From: Typha latifolia
Lineage: Eukaryota; Streptophyta; Magnoliopsida; Poales; Typhaceae
Length of the DNA stretch: 64,000 nt
Assembly: GCA_019914945.1 (NCBI GenBank)
Contig: CM034110.1
Location: 6,031,808 to 6,095,807, forward strand
Reading direction: 5' to 3'
Below the pieces are notes generated by a model, which was not told the origin of the DNA, ran no database searches, and saw only the letters and a program-made list of their open reading frames with translations. Positions 10,748 through 24,100 of this stretch are shown here, one piece after another (position 1 is the stretch's first letter; each line of letters starts with the position of its first letter). Made by a program: the position numbers and the translations under genes.

Positions 10748-12151
10748 TTAAAGACTCTCTGCAAGGCTCAGACCAGCATTCTTCCTCAATCCCCTCTCCT
10801 TCATCCATCTCCTCAGCTCCTCAGCCTCTCTCCATCTTCCCATCTCTGCATACAAATTAGACAACACCACATAATGCGCTACATTCCTAGGTTCCAACTC
10901 CACCAGCCTCCTCGCTGCAATCTCGCTCAGCCTTGAGTTCCCACGAGCTCTACAACCAGCCAAAAGCGATCCCCAGATCACTGCATTAGGTTGGAATGGC
11001 ATTTTTTCTATGAAGTCAAGTGCCACATCCAAAAGGCCAGCCCGACCAAGGATATCAACTGCACATCCATAGTGTTTGATCCCGGGACCAAATCCATATC
11101 TCCCACTTAAAATCGATTCAAAAATTTGCCTACCTACATCAACCAACCCTGAGTGGCTACAAGCGCATAATATCCCAATAAGTGTAACAGAGTCAGGCCT
11201 GAACCCCTCAAGCTCCATCCGATAAAACCACCGCAACGCCTCATTGCCACTCTTGGCCAATGCAAGCCCTCCAATAACAGAATTCCATGTATAAACATTC
11301 TTCTCTCTCATGCTAAGGAAGACACTCATACCCACATCAATCCTCCCGCACTTCCCATACATGTCTATCAAAGTAGTCCCCAAAACTACATCAAGTTCCC
11401 ATCCAATCTTCCTAAGATAATCATGAATCCAAACGCCCATATCGAGCGCGCCATGTGCAGCACAGGCATCAAGCGCGTTAACCATGGTGACACGATTCGG
11501 TGCAATGCCTGAAAACTGCATTGTCCGGAACGCTGCTATGGCGTCACTGCTTCTTCCACAATTGTTATACGCCTTAATCAGTGTCGTCCACGCGACGACT
11601 TCCCTCATCGGCATTTCGTCGAACACTCTCTGGGCACCATTGATATCGCCGCAAACAGCGGAGTAGAGCTGCAAAAGCGAGTTGCGGACGTAGAGGTCGG
11701 AGCTAAAGCCGGAACGAACGATGTGGGCATGGAGAACTCCGCCATGGAAGGGGTCGGAGATGGAATTGAGGAGGAGTGGGAAGGTGTACCTATTGGGGGA
11801 GACGGAGGCGGAGAGCATGTGGGAGAAGAGGAGGAGAGGAGGGAAGGACGACGGGCGGGGGAGGAAGCGGAGGAAGGAGTTGTAGAGGAAGACGTGGGGG
11901 CGGGGGAGGAGGGAGAAGGGGGAGAAGGCGAGGGGGAGGTGGCGGAGGATGAGGGCGGCGCGGAGGAAGGAGGAGGAGATGGTAGTGTCAGAGAGGAGGT
12001 GGCGGCGGAGGAGGAGGGAGAGGAGAGGGGGGAGGTGGGAAGGGGAGGTGGTAGTGTTGATGGCATGGAGGATGCGGCGGGCAATGGAAGAGAGGTGGGA
12101 AGAGGAGGAAGGGAGTGGAAGCGGAAGAGGAAAGGGAAGAGTGGAAGGCAT
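10748..12151 (-). CDS. PLS-type pentatricopeptide repeat protein, E-class, no DYW
   Basis: A single exon encodes 467 aa from the ATG at 12151; the in-frame TTG just before it is not a plausible start. PPR proteins of this type bind single-stranded RNA in mitochondria or plastids and guide editing or processing. The N-terminus (about 60 residues) is rich in Ser, Leu, Pro and Arg with almost no acidic residues, as expected of an organelle transit peptide. Repeats follow from about residue 85, with recognisable units: VWIHDYLRK, TTLIDMYGKCGRIDVG, KNVYTWNSVIGGLA, PDSVTLIGILCACSHSGLVD and PNAVIWGSLLAGCRARGN. The last ~70 residues (ELEPRN, YVVLSNLYAEMGRWREAEELR, KERGLRKNAGLSLAE) match an E domain. 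There is no DYW deaminase domain. The 5' third is GC-rich and repetitive at DNA level, so several open shadow frames overlap it. The RNA target is unknown. Confidence 0.9.
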   Translation of the reverse strand: MPSTLPFPLPLPLPSSSSHLSSIARRILHAINTTTSPSHLPPLLSLLLRRHLLSDTTISSSFLRAALILRHLPLAFSPFSLLPRPHVFLYNSFLRFLPRPSSFPPLLLFSHMLSASVSPNRYTFPLLLNSISDPFHGGVLHAHIVRSGFSSDLYVRNSLLQLYSAVCGDINGAQRVFDEMPMREVVAWTTLIKAYNNCGRSSDAIAAFRTMQFSGIAPNRVTMVNALDACAAHGALDMGVWIHDYLRKIGWELDVVLGTTLIDMYGKCGRIDVGMSVFLSMREKNVYTWNSVIGGLALAKSGNEALRWFYRMELEGFRPDSVTLIGILCACSHSGLVDVGRQIFESILSGRYGFGPGIKHYGCAVDILGRAGLLDVALDFIEKMPFQPNAVIWGSLLAGCRARGNSRLSEIAARRLVELEPRNVAHYVVLSNLYAEMGRWREAEELRRWMKERGLRKNAGLSLAESL

Positions 12152-12735
12152 CAAAGTCTTCTTCTTTGCTATAGTTTTATACCCACATTTGATTTATATT
12201 CAGATCCATTTAGTCCAGTCCAGATATAATTTTATATCGGAATATAGATTGACTACTATGGAGTATGGGATCCATTTTCACCCCTACCAATAACTAATGC
12301 ATATACCATTTCAAAACGAGACTCAATCAGAGAAGGCGAAAGCCAGAGAACACCTTTTGTAGAACAAATGGAGATGTAATTTCTCAACAAAAAAAAAAAT
12401 AAAACAAATGGAAATGTATCAAAAGAAATAATAATAATAATTAAGATACTGCATAAATTAACTGCTGCTTGAGGCATTAAAATCAAAGTAAGGGTTGTCT
12501 TATATCCCCAGGAATTAGTAGCACACTCTCATGCCAATCACAGGCAGGGAATTATTCCCAGAATTGGCATGTATTGGGGTTAAAAATGCAAAAAATCTTT
12601 TGATAGACCATCAAGCATACATATATATTTGATATGACCTACTTGATCTTCATTCTCGTCGTTATAATCTCGCAGACCCCTTCGACGGTCAATGTAAGAA
12701 GAAGATATCTTGAACCTTCCGACAATTCTTTGCAG
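12152..12735. other. Spacer between PPR gene and RECQSIM 3' end
   Basis: About 580 bp without a gene. It must hold the PPR promoter and 5' untranslated region and the 3' untranslated region of the upstream, same-strand RECQSIM gene. I see no clear TATA box that decides a start site. Confidence 0.5.
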
Positions 12736-15700
12736 TCAGCTTTTTTTGCGTTTGAACAGTTTCACTGCTAACCGCCCCCTGACTGTGCTTGAGGCATGAC
12801 AATCCTTTCTAGAATGTCTCTTCTTTTTCTTCCTCCTGCTTCTTTTGCCTTCAAGCCTTTGGCGGCGTATCTCAGGATCAGCCCAACCTCGTCCCCACTC
12901 GGAGAAAGTAGAGTAAGGTTTGTCAGTCTTCTCTGACAGCAACATGTCTGCCTCAGGGTATGCATACAAAGGTTCTTCTGATTCGGAGGTTAAAAATTTC
13001 AATCCAGCATCAGTTAGCTCCGGGTAGCGTATTGATACACGAGGCTGCAAAGAATCAATCATCAGTTGAAACCACAAAGGGAGTCATTGAAAAGGGGCTC
13101 TAAACTTGAATCAAACTCAAATATGGTGCTAAATCAACCAATCAATATAAAATGTGGGGTTTCAGGTTAACTATACTACTAGACACCTACTGTGACAGCG
13201 GTCAAAATCACTATTTCAAGGGACATAGTGCATGATAGTCTCTACATGGTACATTTTGAGATACAAAAATATAAATGGTGAAGATATAAATATCATACAA
13301 AAGAAAAAGAGCAAGCAAGCCTTTTCTCCAGCTTAAAGAGAAGCTTAATGGACTGTCTTATATCATTAGTTAGAAAGTTCATATAGTATAATCATAGCAA
13401 ATTTGTAAAAAGTAATTCCCAAAATAGTGAGAATCATGCATATCCCAACTGAGCATGGAACTATGGATGAAACATTGAGTAACAGCATGCCTTTTGAGGT
13501 TGAGGGGAAGGGATTTCAAAAGGTTATGCTGATGATTGCTTGCTACCAAGTTCACTATCATGTTGTTCCTCGGTTGTGCATATGGATGTAAGGCATCTTC
13601 TTCAAGACTTTGGACTTCCTTGAATATCTTTTAAGGTGACATGTTGAGGATTGCTTGAATATTAGCTAGATCAACTTCCATTCACCAAAATCTTGAAAAC
13701 AATTGAGTTCAAAGAGATTCCTACAGGATAGATCTAATTTGTTTAAGGCCCAATTTTTAGGGTCTGAACTGAGATATTCTAATCTTACAACTTCTATGTG
13801 ATTGCTTCCAACTTTTGCAGTCTATGCAAATAAGTCCATCAAGCATAACTCAAATTATCATCGGTAATCGCCGAAATAGCAACAGTCAGATAAAGTGATT
13901 TGCTAGAGAAGGATGCTTACACAATCTACTTTTAGGCATTTTATTGAGCCTTTATTTCTCTATCTACTCCACCTGAGGGTCTAAGGTTCATAAAATGATA
14001 GGTGACAAGCTCTTGGAGATTCAACATTTTAAAGGCAAGCCATTAAAAAGGGGTAAACCAACAGCTTGTCTATCATTTTACAATAAGTATTTTTTAACAA
14101 AAAAATAATTTCTTGTAAGTTAAATGGACATCATACCAAGACATTATTATTACTTTTTGTAACACAAGAAAATAGAAAAGACATTATTATTTGTTATTTT
14201 GTTTGCCACACAAGAAAATATGAACTTTTTGATTTACATATGTAGTACTGAGATGATGATTAGACTTCTGTTGCAATCTGAATTGTTAACTAATAGAAGT
14301 TGCAATTTGAATTGCTTACTAATTCATCTCCTTCTCTGATGTATCCCATGCTTTCTAGTATCCTTGCAAGACCTTGCCACCATAGTCGATCGCTTGCAGC
14401 AAATTTTGGGAACTGTAAAAGAGGCCAAAAAATTCAATATATCAGTTTAGAAACTTATATACCAATTAAAAAAAAAAGAATGAGAAAGCTGATGATTAAA
14501 AGCAAGGAATGACTGATAATTTGGCAACAGAACTTTTTCCTAATTCCTGAAAATGACTCATGTTATCATTATTTGCACAACAGGGTTTGCCTTATTTCAT
14601 TATTTTGCAGGAAACCCTCCACATTGAAGATATATCATTGAGAGAAACAGGAGCAATGCAAGTTGGTACTTTCAAGATAACCCAGCCCCTTATGAAAAAC
14701 TACAAAAATAGGAAAACAATATTATAAAAAGTGTAAAAGGGCAGCCCTACTGTGAGCTCTTCCATCTGAGTTATATCTGCCAAGCTGGAACTGCCCTCAA
14801 CTCCTCACAGAACTTAGTTTGGGGAATATAAGTCCTAATTTTAATATAACAAAATTTCTATCACATCTTTGTCATCCACTCTTTCGGTCCTGTAACATTA
14901 GAGAAGCACATCAAAAAAAATTTAGATTGTTCTTTCTTCTTAACATGAACTCCTATGTTACACAGTCAAAACCATGTTTGACAACCATATTGGATCAATC
15001 GTTTAATAAATTTACTTAGTCTTCTTTCTTTTACTGGTAGATTATAATGCCAAAATTCAAGAATGGTGTGCCACAGGCACGGACCGTGTCGACTATCGGT
15101 CGGTACCATACGACACGGAATGGCACATGCCGCAAAAGAGGGAGAGAAAAAAGATAAGGGAGACTACTTACCTTCACCTTCGCTACTCGCCATCACCGCT
15201 CATCGCTTGTCGCCGCTCGCATCTGCTCGTTGTCGCCGGTGTTGCTCGACACCCCTTGAGCGGTGACAACAACCTTGACGACGAGGTCGGTGGCGAGCAG
15301 CAAGGCTACTAGGACGGGTGTCGCGCGGCACCCCTCGTGCCACGTGCCAGTATGCCGCTAGCATGGTAAATGCTGACCAACATGCCCCCTGCAAGTCGAC
15401 ATAGCCATCGCTGTGCCAAATACAAGTGATGCCTGCCAAACATGATAATTCTGCAGATACTGTGTATATTTATTCTCTTTTCTAACATTAGCCATCCCCA
15501 AATAGTTGCAATTCATGGATTCTATGTAAGAACTGGAAAAGAAAATGTTGAGAGAGAAGAGGGCGCACGTGCAACCCCCTATCCTTCTCAATCACGCAAT
15601 GGGAGTGGCTGTGGGATATTCGGATACTCCGAATCAAAATTTAATTAAGAATTAGGATTAAAACCTAATCTATAAATAAAAACCCTAATCCTATCTTATT

Positions 15701-18167
15701 GACCCACCCTAGGCCCTTTCTTTCTTTATCGTCGGAGTCGTCGTCGTGGAATCGGACTACGGAGCCATGGCCAGAGCAATCGAAGACCACCACGTGACTC
15801 CTCGGTAAGCCCTCTCCCACCCCTCAAATTTAATTTAAGTTTAATAGGTTAAAATATAAATAACTAATTTAGAGGATCACAGCTTCGTCGGTTAATTGGG
15901 TCGACCGATGGCTTCGGGTCATTGCCGCTCATGCACAGGAGCTCCACGTCGTTGGCCTCGTGCCATGGTTGCCTTCAGGGAGAGCTCTCATGGCTCGGAT
16001 CGCCATTGGCCAAGGAATAAGGCTGTTGGTTGTCGCCAGTGGCTTCTCCTCCACCTCGTGTAGTCGGTGTGGTCGTGAGGAGGGCTTTGGCGAGGTCGCT
16101 AGACTACCAACGATTTTCCCTCTCTCCCTTCCCTTTCCTCCTCTCTTCTTTCCTCCTCATCGGGGTCAACCCGAGCCCAACCTTTTCTTCTCTCAAGTTT
16201 GAGTCTAAGTTGCAGACTTGACCCGACCTTTTAATAGTAAGTTGTGGGCTGCATGCTAACCTGCAGCCCAGTTCTTCGTTAATTTTGGGTTGGGCCTTGG
16301 CCTAACCCGATTAGTAAGAGAAGAGAAAATGGGTTGCGGGCCAGCTGCAACCCAACCTAATCCAATAGGTTTTAATCAACTCATTTTAGCCATTTAAATT
16401 AGTTTTTAAAATTCAGAAATTTATTAGGGATAAATTAAAATTTATGTTATTTCTTTATTATTTAAAGGTGGTGATTTTTAGCACGTGGACTAGGAGATTA
16501 GAAATTTTAATTGTCTTATCTAGACTCAGGTGAGTGAGTTCACTCATATATTCATTCATATTGCATTTCATACCTTTTATCAGACTACGTATTTTTCTGT
16601 GTACAAATTATTTATTATATTTTCTGTGTGCAATTTAAATTTTTATAATTCCGTGCGCAAAATATATAATTCAGTGCATCACTATACTTCGTGCAAACTA
16701 CAAATTTTAGTTAGAAAAATATGACTAGTATTTGGTATGACTAAGAGAACAATCCCTGTATAGATTGCTTATGACTTTCCGTAGTGACTCAAGCTTAACT
16801 AGAAGTCCAGGAGAAAATCCTATTTCATATCACTATGGTAACTTTCTTAAGTGACTCTGGCTAGATTAGAAAATAGTCCCAGGATAGATTAAAAGACTTC
16901 CTAAGGTGACTCCAATCTCTCTCAATAGTTAGTGGACGAGACAAGTGCGTTTATTAGATGGTGACACCTCCTGATGACTCTAACCAAATCAGCTATGGAA
17001 AAAAAACCTGAGCATTATCTCGAAGTGACTTCTAGTTGATGTGGATCCACAGGGTATAAAACCAATTGAGATAAATAACATCATTATTATTGAAAAAAAA
17101 ATTTAGTATGTTGAAACTGAGCATGTTACGAGTTGACTTTCTATTATTATTATCATTATTATTATTACTTTAAGAACATGCTTAATAGAAATTGTCATTT
17201 TATATCGCTGAATTTGAATTTTATTTAACGCCATAGATTTTATATTTATTTGATTTTCTAGTGGATTCTATTCATTGAGCTATAGTTGTTGGCTTATAGC
17301 TTTTTTTCTTCTAATTATTTCAAATAATGGTCAGCGTGGTGACTGAACGAGATGTATCAGGACCCTACCTCCACTTAGAACCTACTTATTTACCTTTCCG
17401 TTCCTTCAGTCTTATGTTTTAAACTATTTGTTAATTCAATTCGTTTAGAAACACATTAGTGATGACATTGGTTATTTTCATTATGATTGGCTTCAATTAT
17501 ATAAATCAAATTTTTTTCTTTTATTTATTTTTGTTATTGTATACTTAGAAAGTACTAGTGAGGCTTCGTATATCTAAGCGTATTAAAGTACATGGCCGGT
17601 CATGATTCTGATTTCAGGTCATGGCATTCTAAGTGATATTTTTGTTGTCCCTTTCTTCACTTTCATTTTTTGTTGTCTCTATTATCCTAGTGAAACAACG
17701 TACTGGATATCATTTCCAAACAAAAGATGAATGGTACATCTTAACTTCCGCTAAACAGAAAATGAATCAAGTAGATTGATATCAAAAGACAGAGCTGTGG
17801 AGAATAAAGACTCGGGATGTATTAAGTAGCTCTTGCTATGAATGACGCACAAAACTTGATCAACAGATTGACTAAAAAGACTAAACTATTACCAATTGTT
17901 CATATATAAGTGCATAAAATGTGCTTGAAGTAGTGAAGTCTCACATCCATAAGGTGGATCACATATTATTGCAGAATCTTTCAATAATCTCTTAAAATGC
18001 TTTGAAAAGCAATTTGGAGATTATTTTCAGTAAATACTCTGGAAACAGACCTTTTCCCTCATTCTACTGATCACCATCCTAAAGTTAGGCTGGTCTCTGA
18101 GCTTCCTCCTGGCCGATCCACCATACACAGTGCCACCATGAATACTAGCTTGTGAAGTGGTGTGGCC
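12736..18167 (-). CDS. RECQSIM: RECQSIM exons 14-16: RQC-like region and basic C-terminus
   Basis: Exon 14 (18051-18167) encodes a variable stretch followed by [18 protein letters not shown]. Exon 15 (14320-14412) encodes [20 protein letters not shown], the best-conserved part of the winged-helix-like region. The last exon (12736-13044) encodes [27 protein letters not shown] and [19 protein letters not shown], and ends in a lysine/arginine-rich tail ([13 protein letters not shown] ... KLFKRKKS) that could be a nuclear localisation signal. The 3.6-kb intron before exon 15 holds LTR-like sequence. Confidence 0.88.
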
Positions 18168-21100
18168 CTGAAATTAAATAAAAAGCTAGATGAGAAGTAA
18201 TTGTCAACATCTTGAAGACTTCAGATAGCACATGAGCTTGGTTAAGCTACTTTAACATTTCCCTAAATAGTTTCTTTCTATTAATGTTCTGATTTTACAT
18301 GCAATCTGGCAAAAAAGTTGTACAGATTTCACAAGAAGCAACTTCTTTCTCATAAAGAGGATATTCAAATGAAGATATAAAACAACTACATACAATAAAA
18401 GTAATTGTAACAAAAAGTTGTGTAAATAGAGTGAGATTAAGTATTTGTTTTGGGATTGGACATATGAAAAGCTGCAGCGGAGGAAATTTTCTACTAGATC
18501 AAGGAATGAGATAGGACATTGGGTATCAAATGCTTCATTTTACAGGGTGACCTAAGCTACACAATTAGGTACCTGGGCACAGAAGGGAATCTTGAAGTTA
18601 GATTTCAGTGAGAATTCAGAGAAGCAGAATTGCAGCCCTGCTCAAGCTGACAAGTATGATTAATAGGAGCTCAAGATTCTAGGATAAATAGGACATCGAC
18701 GTGTTGTAAGGAATATGCCAGTGAAGGCCAAGAAGAACACAACCTTATCCCTAATTTATCAAGAGGTTGTTTCCATGAGTTGAACCCACTGCACTACAGT
18801 GCAAGGGAACAGACCTTACCACATAAAGTGACATCTTCTGAAAAAGTTGAGCTTGGTTTGGACTTGCATCGCAGCCTTGAGCTTGGACACTGTTGGGTAT
18901 AAATGCCTCTCGAGAATTGCTCAAACGACAGGATAGCCCAAATAACAGGGACCATGCTGAAGAACCAAGGTTAATAATTTTATATGACATTCCTACATAC
19001 CAATGCTTTTCTAGTTGAGGCTGTGATAGGACCTAAGCAACTACGGTAAAGTAGAAACAGTGAACTCTTCCATTCTCACCTAAGTGTAAGCTACAAACAA
19101 TGAAGAAGGAATCCTCACAGTGACACTAATTCTGAACTTCATAAACAACTATTACTTTAAACATCCAGAATTTTTGAGAAGAAACTTTCCCATTGTTAAA
19201 ATCAGATCCAAGTGTTTACATCTAAAGAAGTAAACATCAGTAAATGAAAATTAGTTGCAAGTTGCAACCATTGTTCATTGTTGCTATTATACATGGTTAC
19301 AAGAGAATCTTCCAAACAAGTCAACTAAGTAAACTGAAGATATATATGTCTACTGAAATGATTTAGTTTGGGATAACTTCTAGATAAAATGCCCTTTCTT
19401 TCTAAATTATAAGATAGCACCTATTTGTTTGAATCCCTCTTCTAAAAGAATTAAGGGATGCAACATCTAAATTAGTTCTAGCTTTGTGCGGGAAGTGCTT
19501 GAGAATCAACGGAGCACCTTTCCACACCTAAACAGGAAACGGACTTTATGACAATTAAAATTAAATTTAAAAAAAATGGTAAATGAACTAATTTGATATG
19601 AAGAAGTTCAATAAATCATCAAAAAAAAAGAAGAAGAAGAAGCTCAACAAGCATTGAAAAGGGCAACGACGATGAAATAGCAGATAGTAGTCAATAAATG
19701 CAAATGCGATAGACACTCACACATTCAGCTTTAAGAACCCCCATAATAATGTCTACCTCCTCCTTCAGATTTTGAATTTTAGGAGGTCCATTAACGCAAA
19801 TGTCACACCTGCATAAGTGCTATACTGTTATAAATATCAGGCCATTAATCTTCATTTTGAAGAATAGGTGTGCACATTTATCCAACAAAAACTATGATAT
19901 TCTTATAACCAAGAATTAACATGCTGCTGAGACAGTATTTCGCTGGCCAAGTTGCACGAGACATGTTTGGTGCTAAGTTTTGTTTTGCCAGCATAGGACC
20001 CATGAAGTAGGTATTCTGTGTGGAAGGAGGGAACAGAGAGAAACCAAACCCATCACCTATTGTAGCCACCATTTCTTCATCATCGTAGCCAAAAATTCAA
20101 GGAATTACCGATGAGAGCCCACGTCATCATCAAAATGAGAAAGGGGCAGGCTTTCTTGAGTTTTTGATTATTTTAAATCTACCACTAATTTTTTACACAT
20201 CTAATTCATTTGAAACTTATATACGAGATTAGATGTATGTGAAAACTGCCGACCCAGTCAGTGACTTCAATTTTTGAAGTTGTTTGAAAATTTTAAATCC
20301 TCTAAAACATTTGACAAGTTTTAGAGAGAATTTTCTATATAAATCACTGATCCAGTCAGCGAATTATATTTAAAAGTTGCTGAACCGGAAAATGATTTAT
20401 ATAGAAATTTCTCTCTCATATTTGTCCATTTTTAAAAAAATTTAAATTTTCATATAGGTCACTAATCTAGTCAGCACCTTATATTTGAAAGTCACTAACT
20501 AAGTCAACAGTTTGTAAACACACATGATCTCATATTTAAGTTTCGAAGTATATTAGACACGTAAAATAAATATTTAAGAGAGTTAGTTTAGTCAAAAACT
20601 CAGCTTACCTTGCCCCTTTCATGTTTGTCTTATATCAGCAAAGTAGGATTCAAGAAAACCCATTTCAATCAGGTTTAATTGAAGATTGCCAAAAATAAGT
20701 AATGATTTGCATCTCTATTATACCCAATGACCCCCCAGCAAATCATAGTGACTAACGAAAATTTAGGGTTTTGATGGCCTCTCTCACTTCCCTTCATCAA
20801 ACTTGCGAAGTCTCTCTATGCTGCACTATGTAGTTTATCTGTTTCTCCTCTTTTATCTCCTTTTCTCTATGCAATTCTTGCATATAGGACTTCTTTTCGT
20901 GCCTAATGAAGAGTAGAGATCATTAGACTTCAATTACTAAATCATGGTCAAAGAGCAGAGGTGAAAAAAGATCAAGAGCCCAGGTAGTGGAAGCCCTAGC
21001 CACAAAAAAGGAGTGATTAGATAAACTAAAATTAAGAGTGGGCCTTTGGGTTCTTGAACCCAAGAACCCAAAGGAACAAGAGTAAAATCAGAGACTACAT

Positions 21101-24100
21101 GCCCTACCAACAGCTTGTGCTTCCTTTTATAGTTTTATATCACAATCCTGATTAACTTAAGCAACAAAGGCTGACAATTTACATCTCCATTTCTTTGACA
21201 CAGTCATGAGTACCTATAAATTTGTGTTGGCCATTATTATACATTTCTACATTTGTAAAGAGAAATTTAAAAGTAATGGTTATTGCTTCTATCTGTTTAT
21301 ATTGCACAAGCAATCAGATAAACTTGAAGCATATTTGAGGCTTCTAATTCTTCACTGCTTTACAGTGTCCTAGATTCTTATGTAATATTCAATCAGTCCA
21401 ATGTATATAGGTCACATAAAGGACTAGTATCTTGGATCCAAAATTTAATCTCAGATTTCTCCATAATGTACTAAAATCTTCTTTTATTTCAACATTTACC
21501 GAGACACAAGTCATGCCTTAAATGCACACAATCACAACGTCACTGAAATTAGGTTGAGAAGCTATTTAGCTTAAGAGTTAAGAGTACCAATGCCTACTAA
21601 AGCATGCTTCATCTTGTTTCCTTAAGATTGCTACAATCATTCATATCAAATACAAAATCAGGTAACATTTTGAATTAACCAGAACCTCCTGAAACTTTCT
21701 CCTCTTTAATAAAGTTGCATTATTAGGATAAAAACTTGAAGCTTATTGCTCATCACACCAGAACAAGCAAACTGAATGTATAAACCATAATGATCTTCAC
21801 AAAAAGAAAAGGAATTGGGAGAGGGGAGAAAACACACAAATGACATCCTTCAGGTCTGAATTCTTCCCCAAAGTACTTCACTAGAGTTTTGGCTCGGCAG
21901 GTTGCAGTACTCATAGCATAACTGCAAAATCGATATAATATACTCAAGTCTCACTCATGATTAAGCTAATCTGACATTCAAGATTGAAGATTCAAAAAGC
22001 ATACCGGAAGCAGTCAGATAGCATTTTATATGCTTGTTTTGTCTGTTCTTCACTTCTTTGACTAGGAAGCAGTGTTGGAATTTTTAATAAGTTTGCATAT
22101 AAAGCTGCAAATTAAAGCCAAAACAGAATCAGTAGTAGAATGCAGGTAATGGGAATTAAGTTGCAATAAAGTTCTTGAATATTTACAATAAGAATAGATA
22201 GTGTGCATTTGGTTTCCACCCATTTATTGGCTGTTAAGTATAAAACAATATGTGAGGATGGTGGAACTTTTTGGGGTTTTACTGGTGGTTGATGAAAGAA
22301 GTACAAATAGGAAGTCAGCCTTGAAGGCAACTAGATTGAAAGTGTTGGGTGAAGAATGCTGCAGATGTCCCTCTAAGGTTTGTTGTGGTAGTAGAGGGGC
22401 TGATTTATGATGTTGAGGTGGAGATAGAAGTGGAAATGTTACTCAGGAAGAGGATAAATCATATGATTGGATCAGAAAAGGAATTCCATTGAAATCTGAA
22501 TAATGTGGTAACAGACAATAGGGAGCTGGCCTAAGGTTGGTGTCTTGGTGAAGATTCAAAGGAGACAAAGGGAGGGGGAAAATTTTATATCCCTCCGGGT
22601 GCTTGTGTTAATGTTACAGGCACCACCAAAGAGAAGGAATTGGGTGAAAATCAAGAGGACAAGACAATGGAAGGTCTTCAAAACATTCATATGAAGGAGA
22701 ATAGTTCCAGATGCTTCTCTGTTGGGAAGGACAAGAGTAAAACAATTTAAGAGAAGCAGGATTCACCTAAAGGTCGAGGGGGATCTCGCTTCTCATCAAG
22801 CAGTGGGTCCTCAACAGTCTCTATCCACTCCATTATAGGACTCTCCTCATAATAAAAAAAAAAACATCCAGGAGATCAAAATCTCCCTCATCTCTCTATC
22901 CTCATTTATGTGTTGTAGACATAATATCATATTGTAGTGGATATATACTAATTTATCCAAGTGTGCATATGAATGATGATTTCTAGTTTTGATATGAATC
23001 AATGCAAAAGTTGACCAATTACACTCAAATCCACTAGATGAGGTCGTCAAGGAGAAGATGTGAACAACGAGCTTCTTAAGATTGGGAGGTCTACATGATA
23101 TATCATGTTTGTCATATGATTAAAAAAAGACTCCCACAAAATAATTTAGGTTTATGGCTCTAATGGATCCATTTCGGATTAATAAAGCCCGTTCTAGACA
23201 ATGAAGCACGTACATAGGACACATACACGACAACACCAACAGAATTAAAAAAAATAGGACACAAACATAGCATAGGACATGACAGAATAAATAAATAAGT
23301 AAATAAAATATACATAATTATTGATACATCTAAAGTAGAAATTGTCAATCTAATAGTGTAAAATACACATACATCAAGCTATAAGATCTAAGAAGTATTC
23401 TTGAGAATGTATTAATCTAGATAAGAAAAAAAATTGAAAGACAAGCAAAAGCATGGTTAGTAGGATCGGTAGGTTTGGGTCTATGAAGCACGGATAATTC
23501 ATTTAAGCCTCTGTACCGATATCGGATCCGTATTGGATGTCGATACGGCCCTGATACGACTAAAGAAGTATCCGATTTAAAAAAATTAATTTTAATTATG
23601 GGATACGACGGGAATACACCAGGATATGTTTTAAGCTATTTAAGTTAAACGGGTTGGTCTGCAAATAAAACTGGTTCAAAACCCATTAACATACTAACCA
23701 ATCTGTTAATCCTTAACTAAAAACATCAAAACCGTGTGCATTGCACTCTCTCTCGTTCCTCTCCCTCTCGCAATCAAGCTAGCGACGAAAACATTGAAAG
23801 CCTTCTCTCCCTCACGTGCCAACTACGAAAACCCTTCCTTCCTCACGTGCCGACAATGAAGGCCTTCCTCCCTCCCTCATGCATCGGCGACGAAAGCTTC
23901 CTCCCCCTGTGCGCGAGGATTCCCTCACTGGACGGAGACTCCCTCACGCGACAGTGACTCCCTCTGGCGACGATGAATCCTTCTAGTGACTGAGGTACCC
24001 TACTTCATCTCCCTTTCTCACACACTGTCCTCCCTTCCTCTCTGTCTGTGATATTAAAAACTGGGGTTTTGATCATAGTAAGCTGATCATAATTATTGCT

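Noticed and set aside
11605..12293. Several open frames opposite or out of frame with the PPR N-terminus
   Set aside because: They are shadows of GC-rich, repetitive Ser/Leu/Pro codons. The PPR frame has family motifs throughout and they do not.
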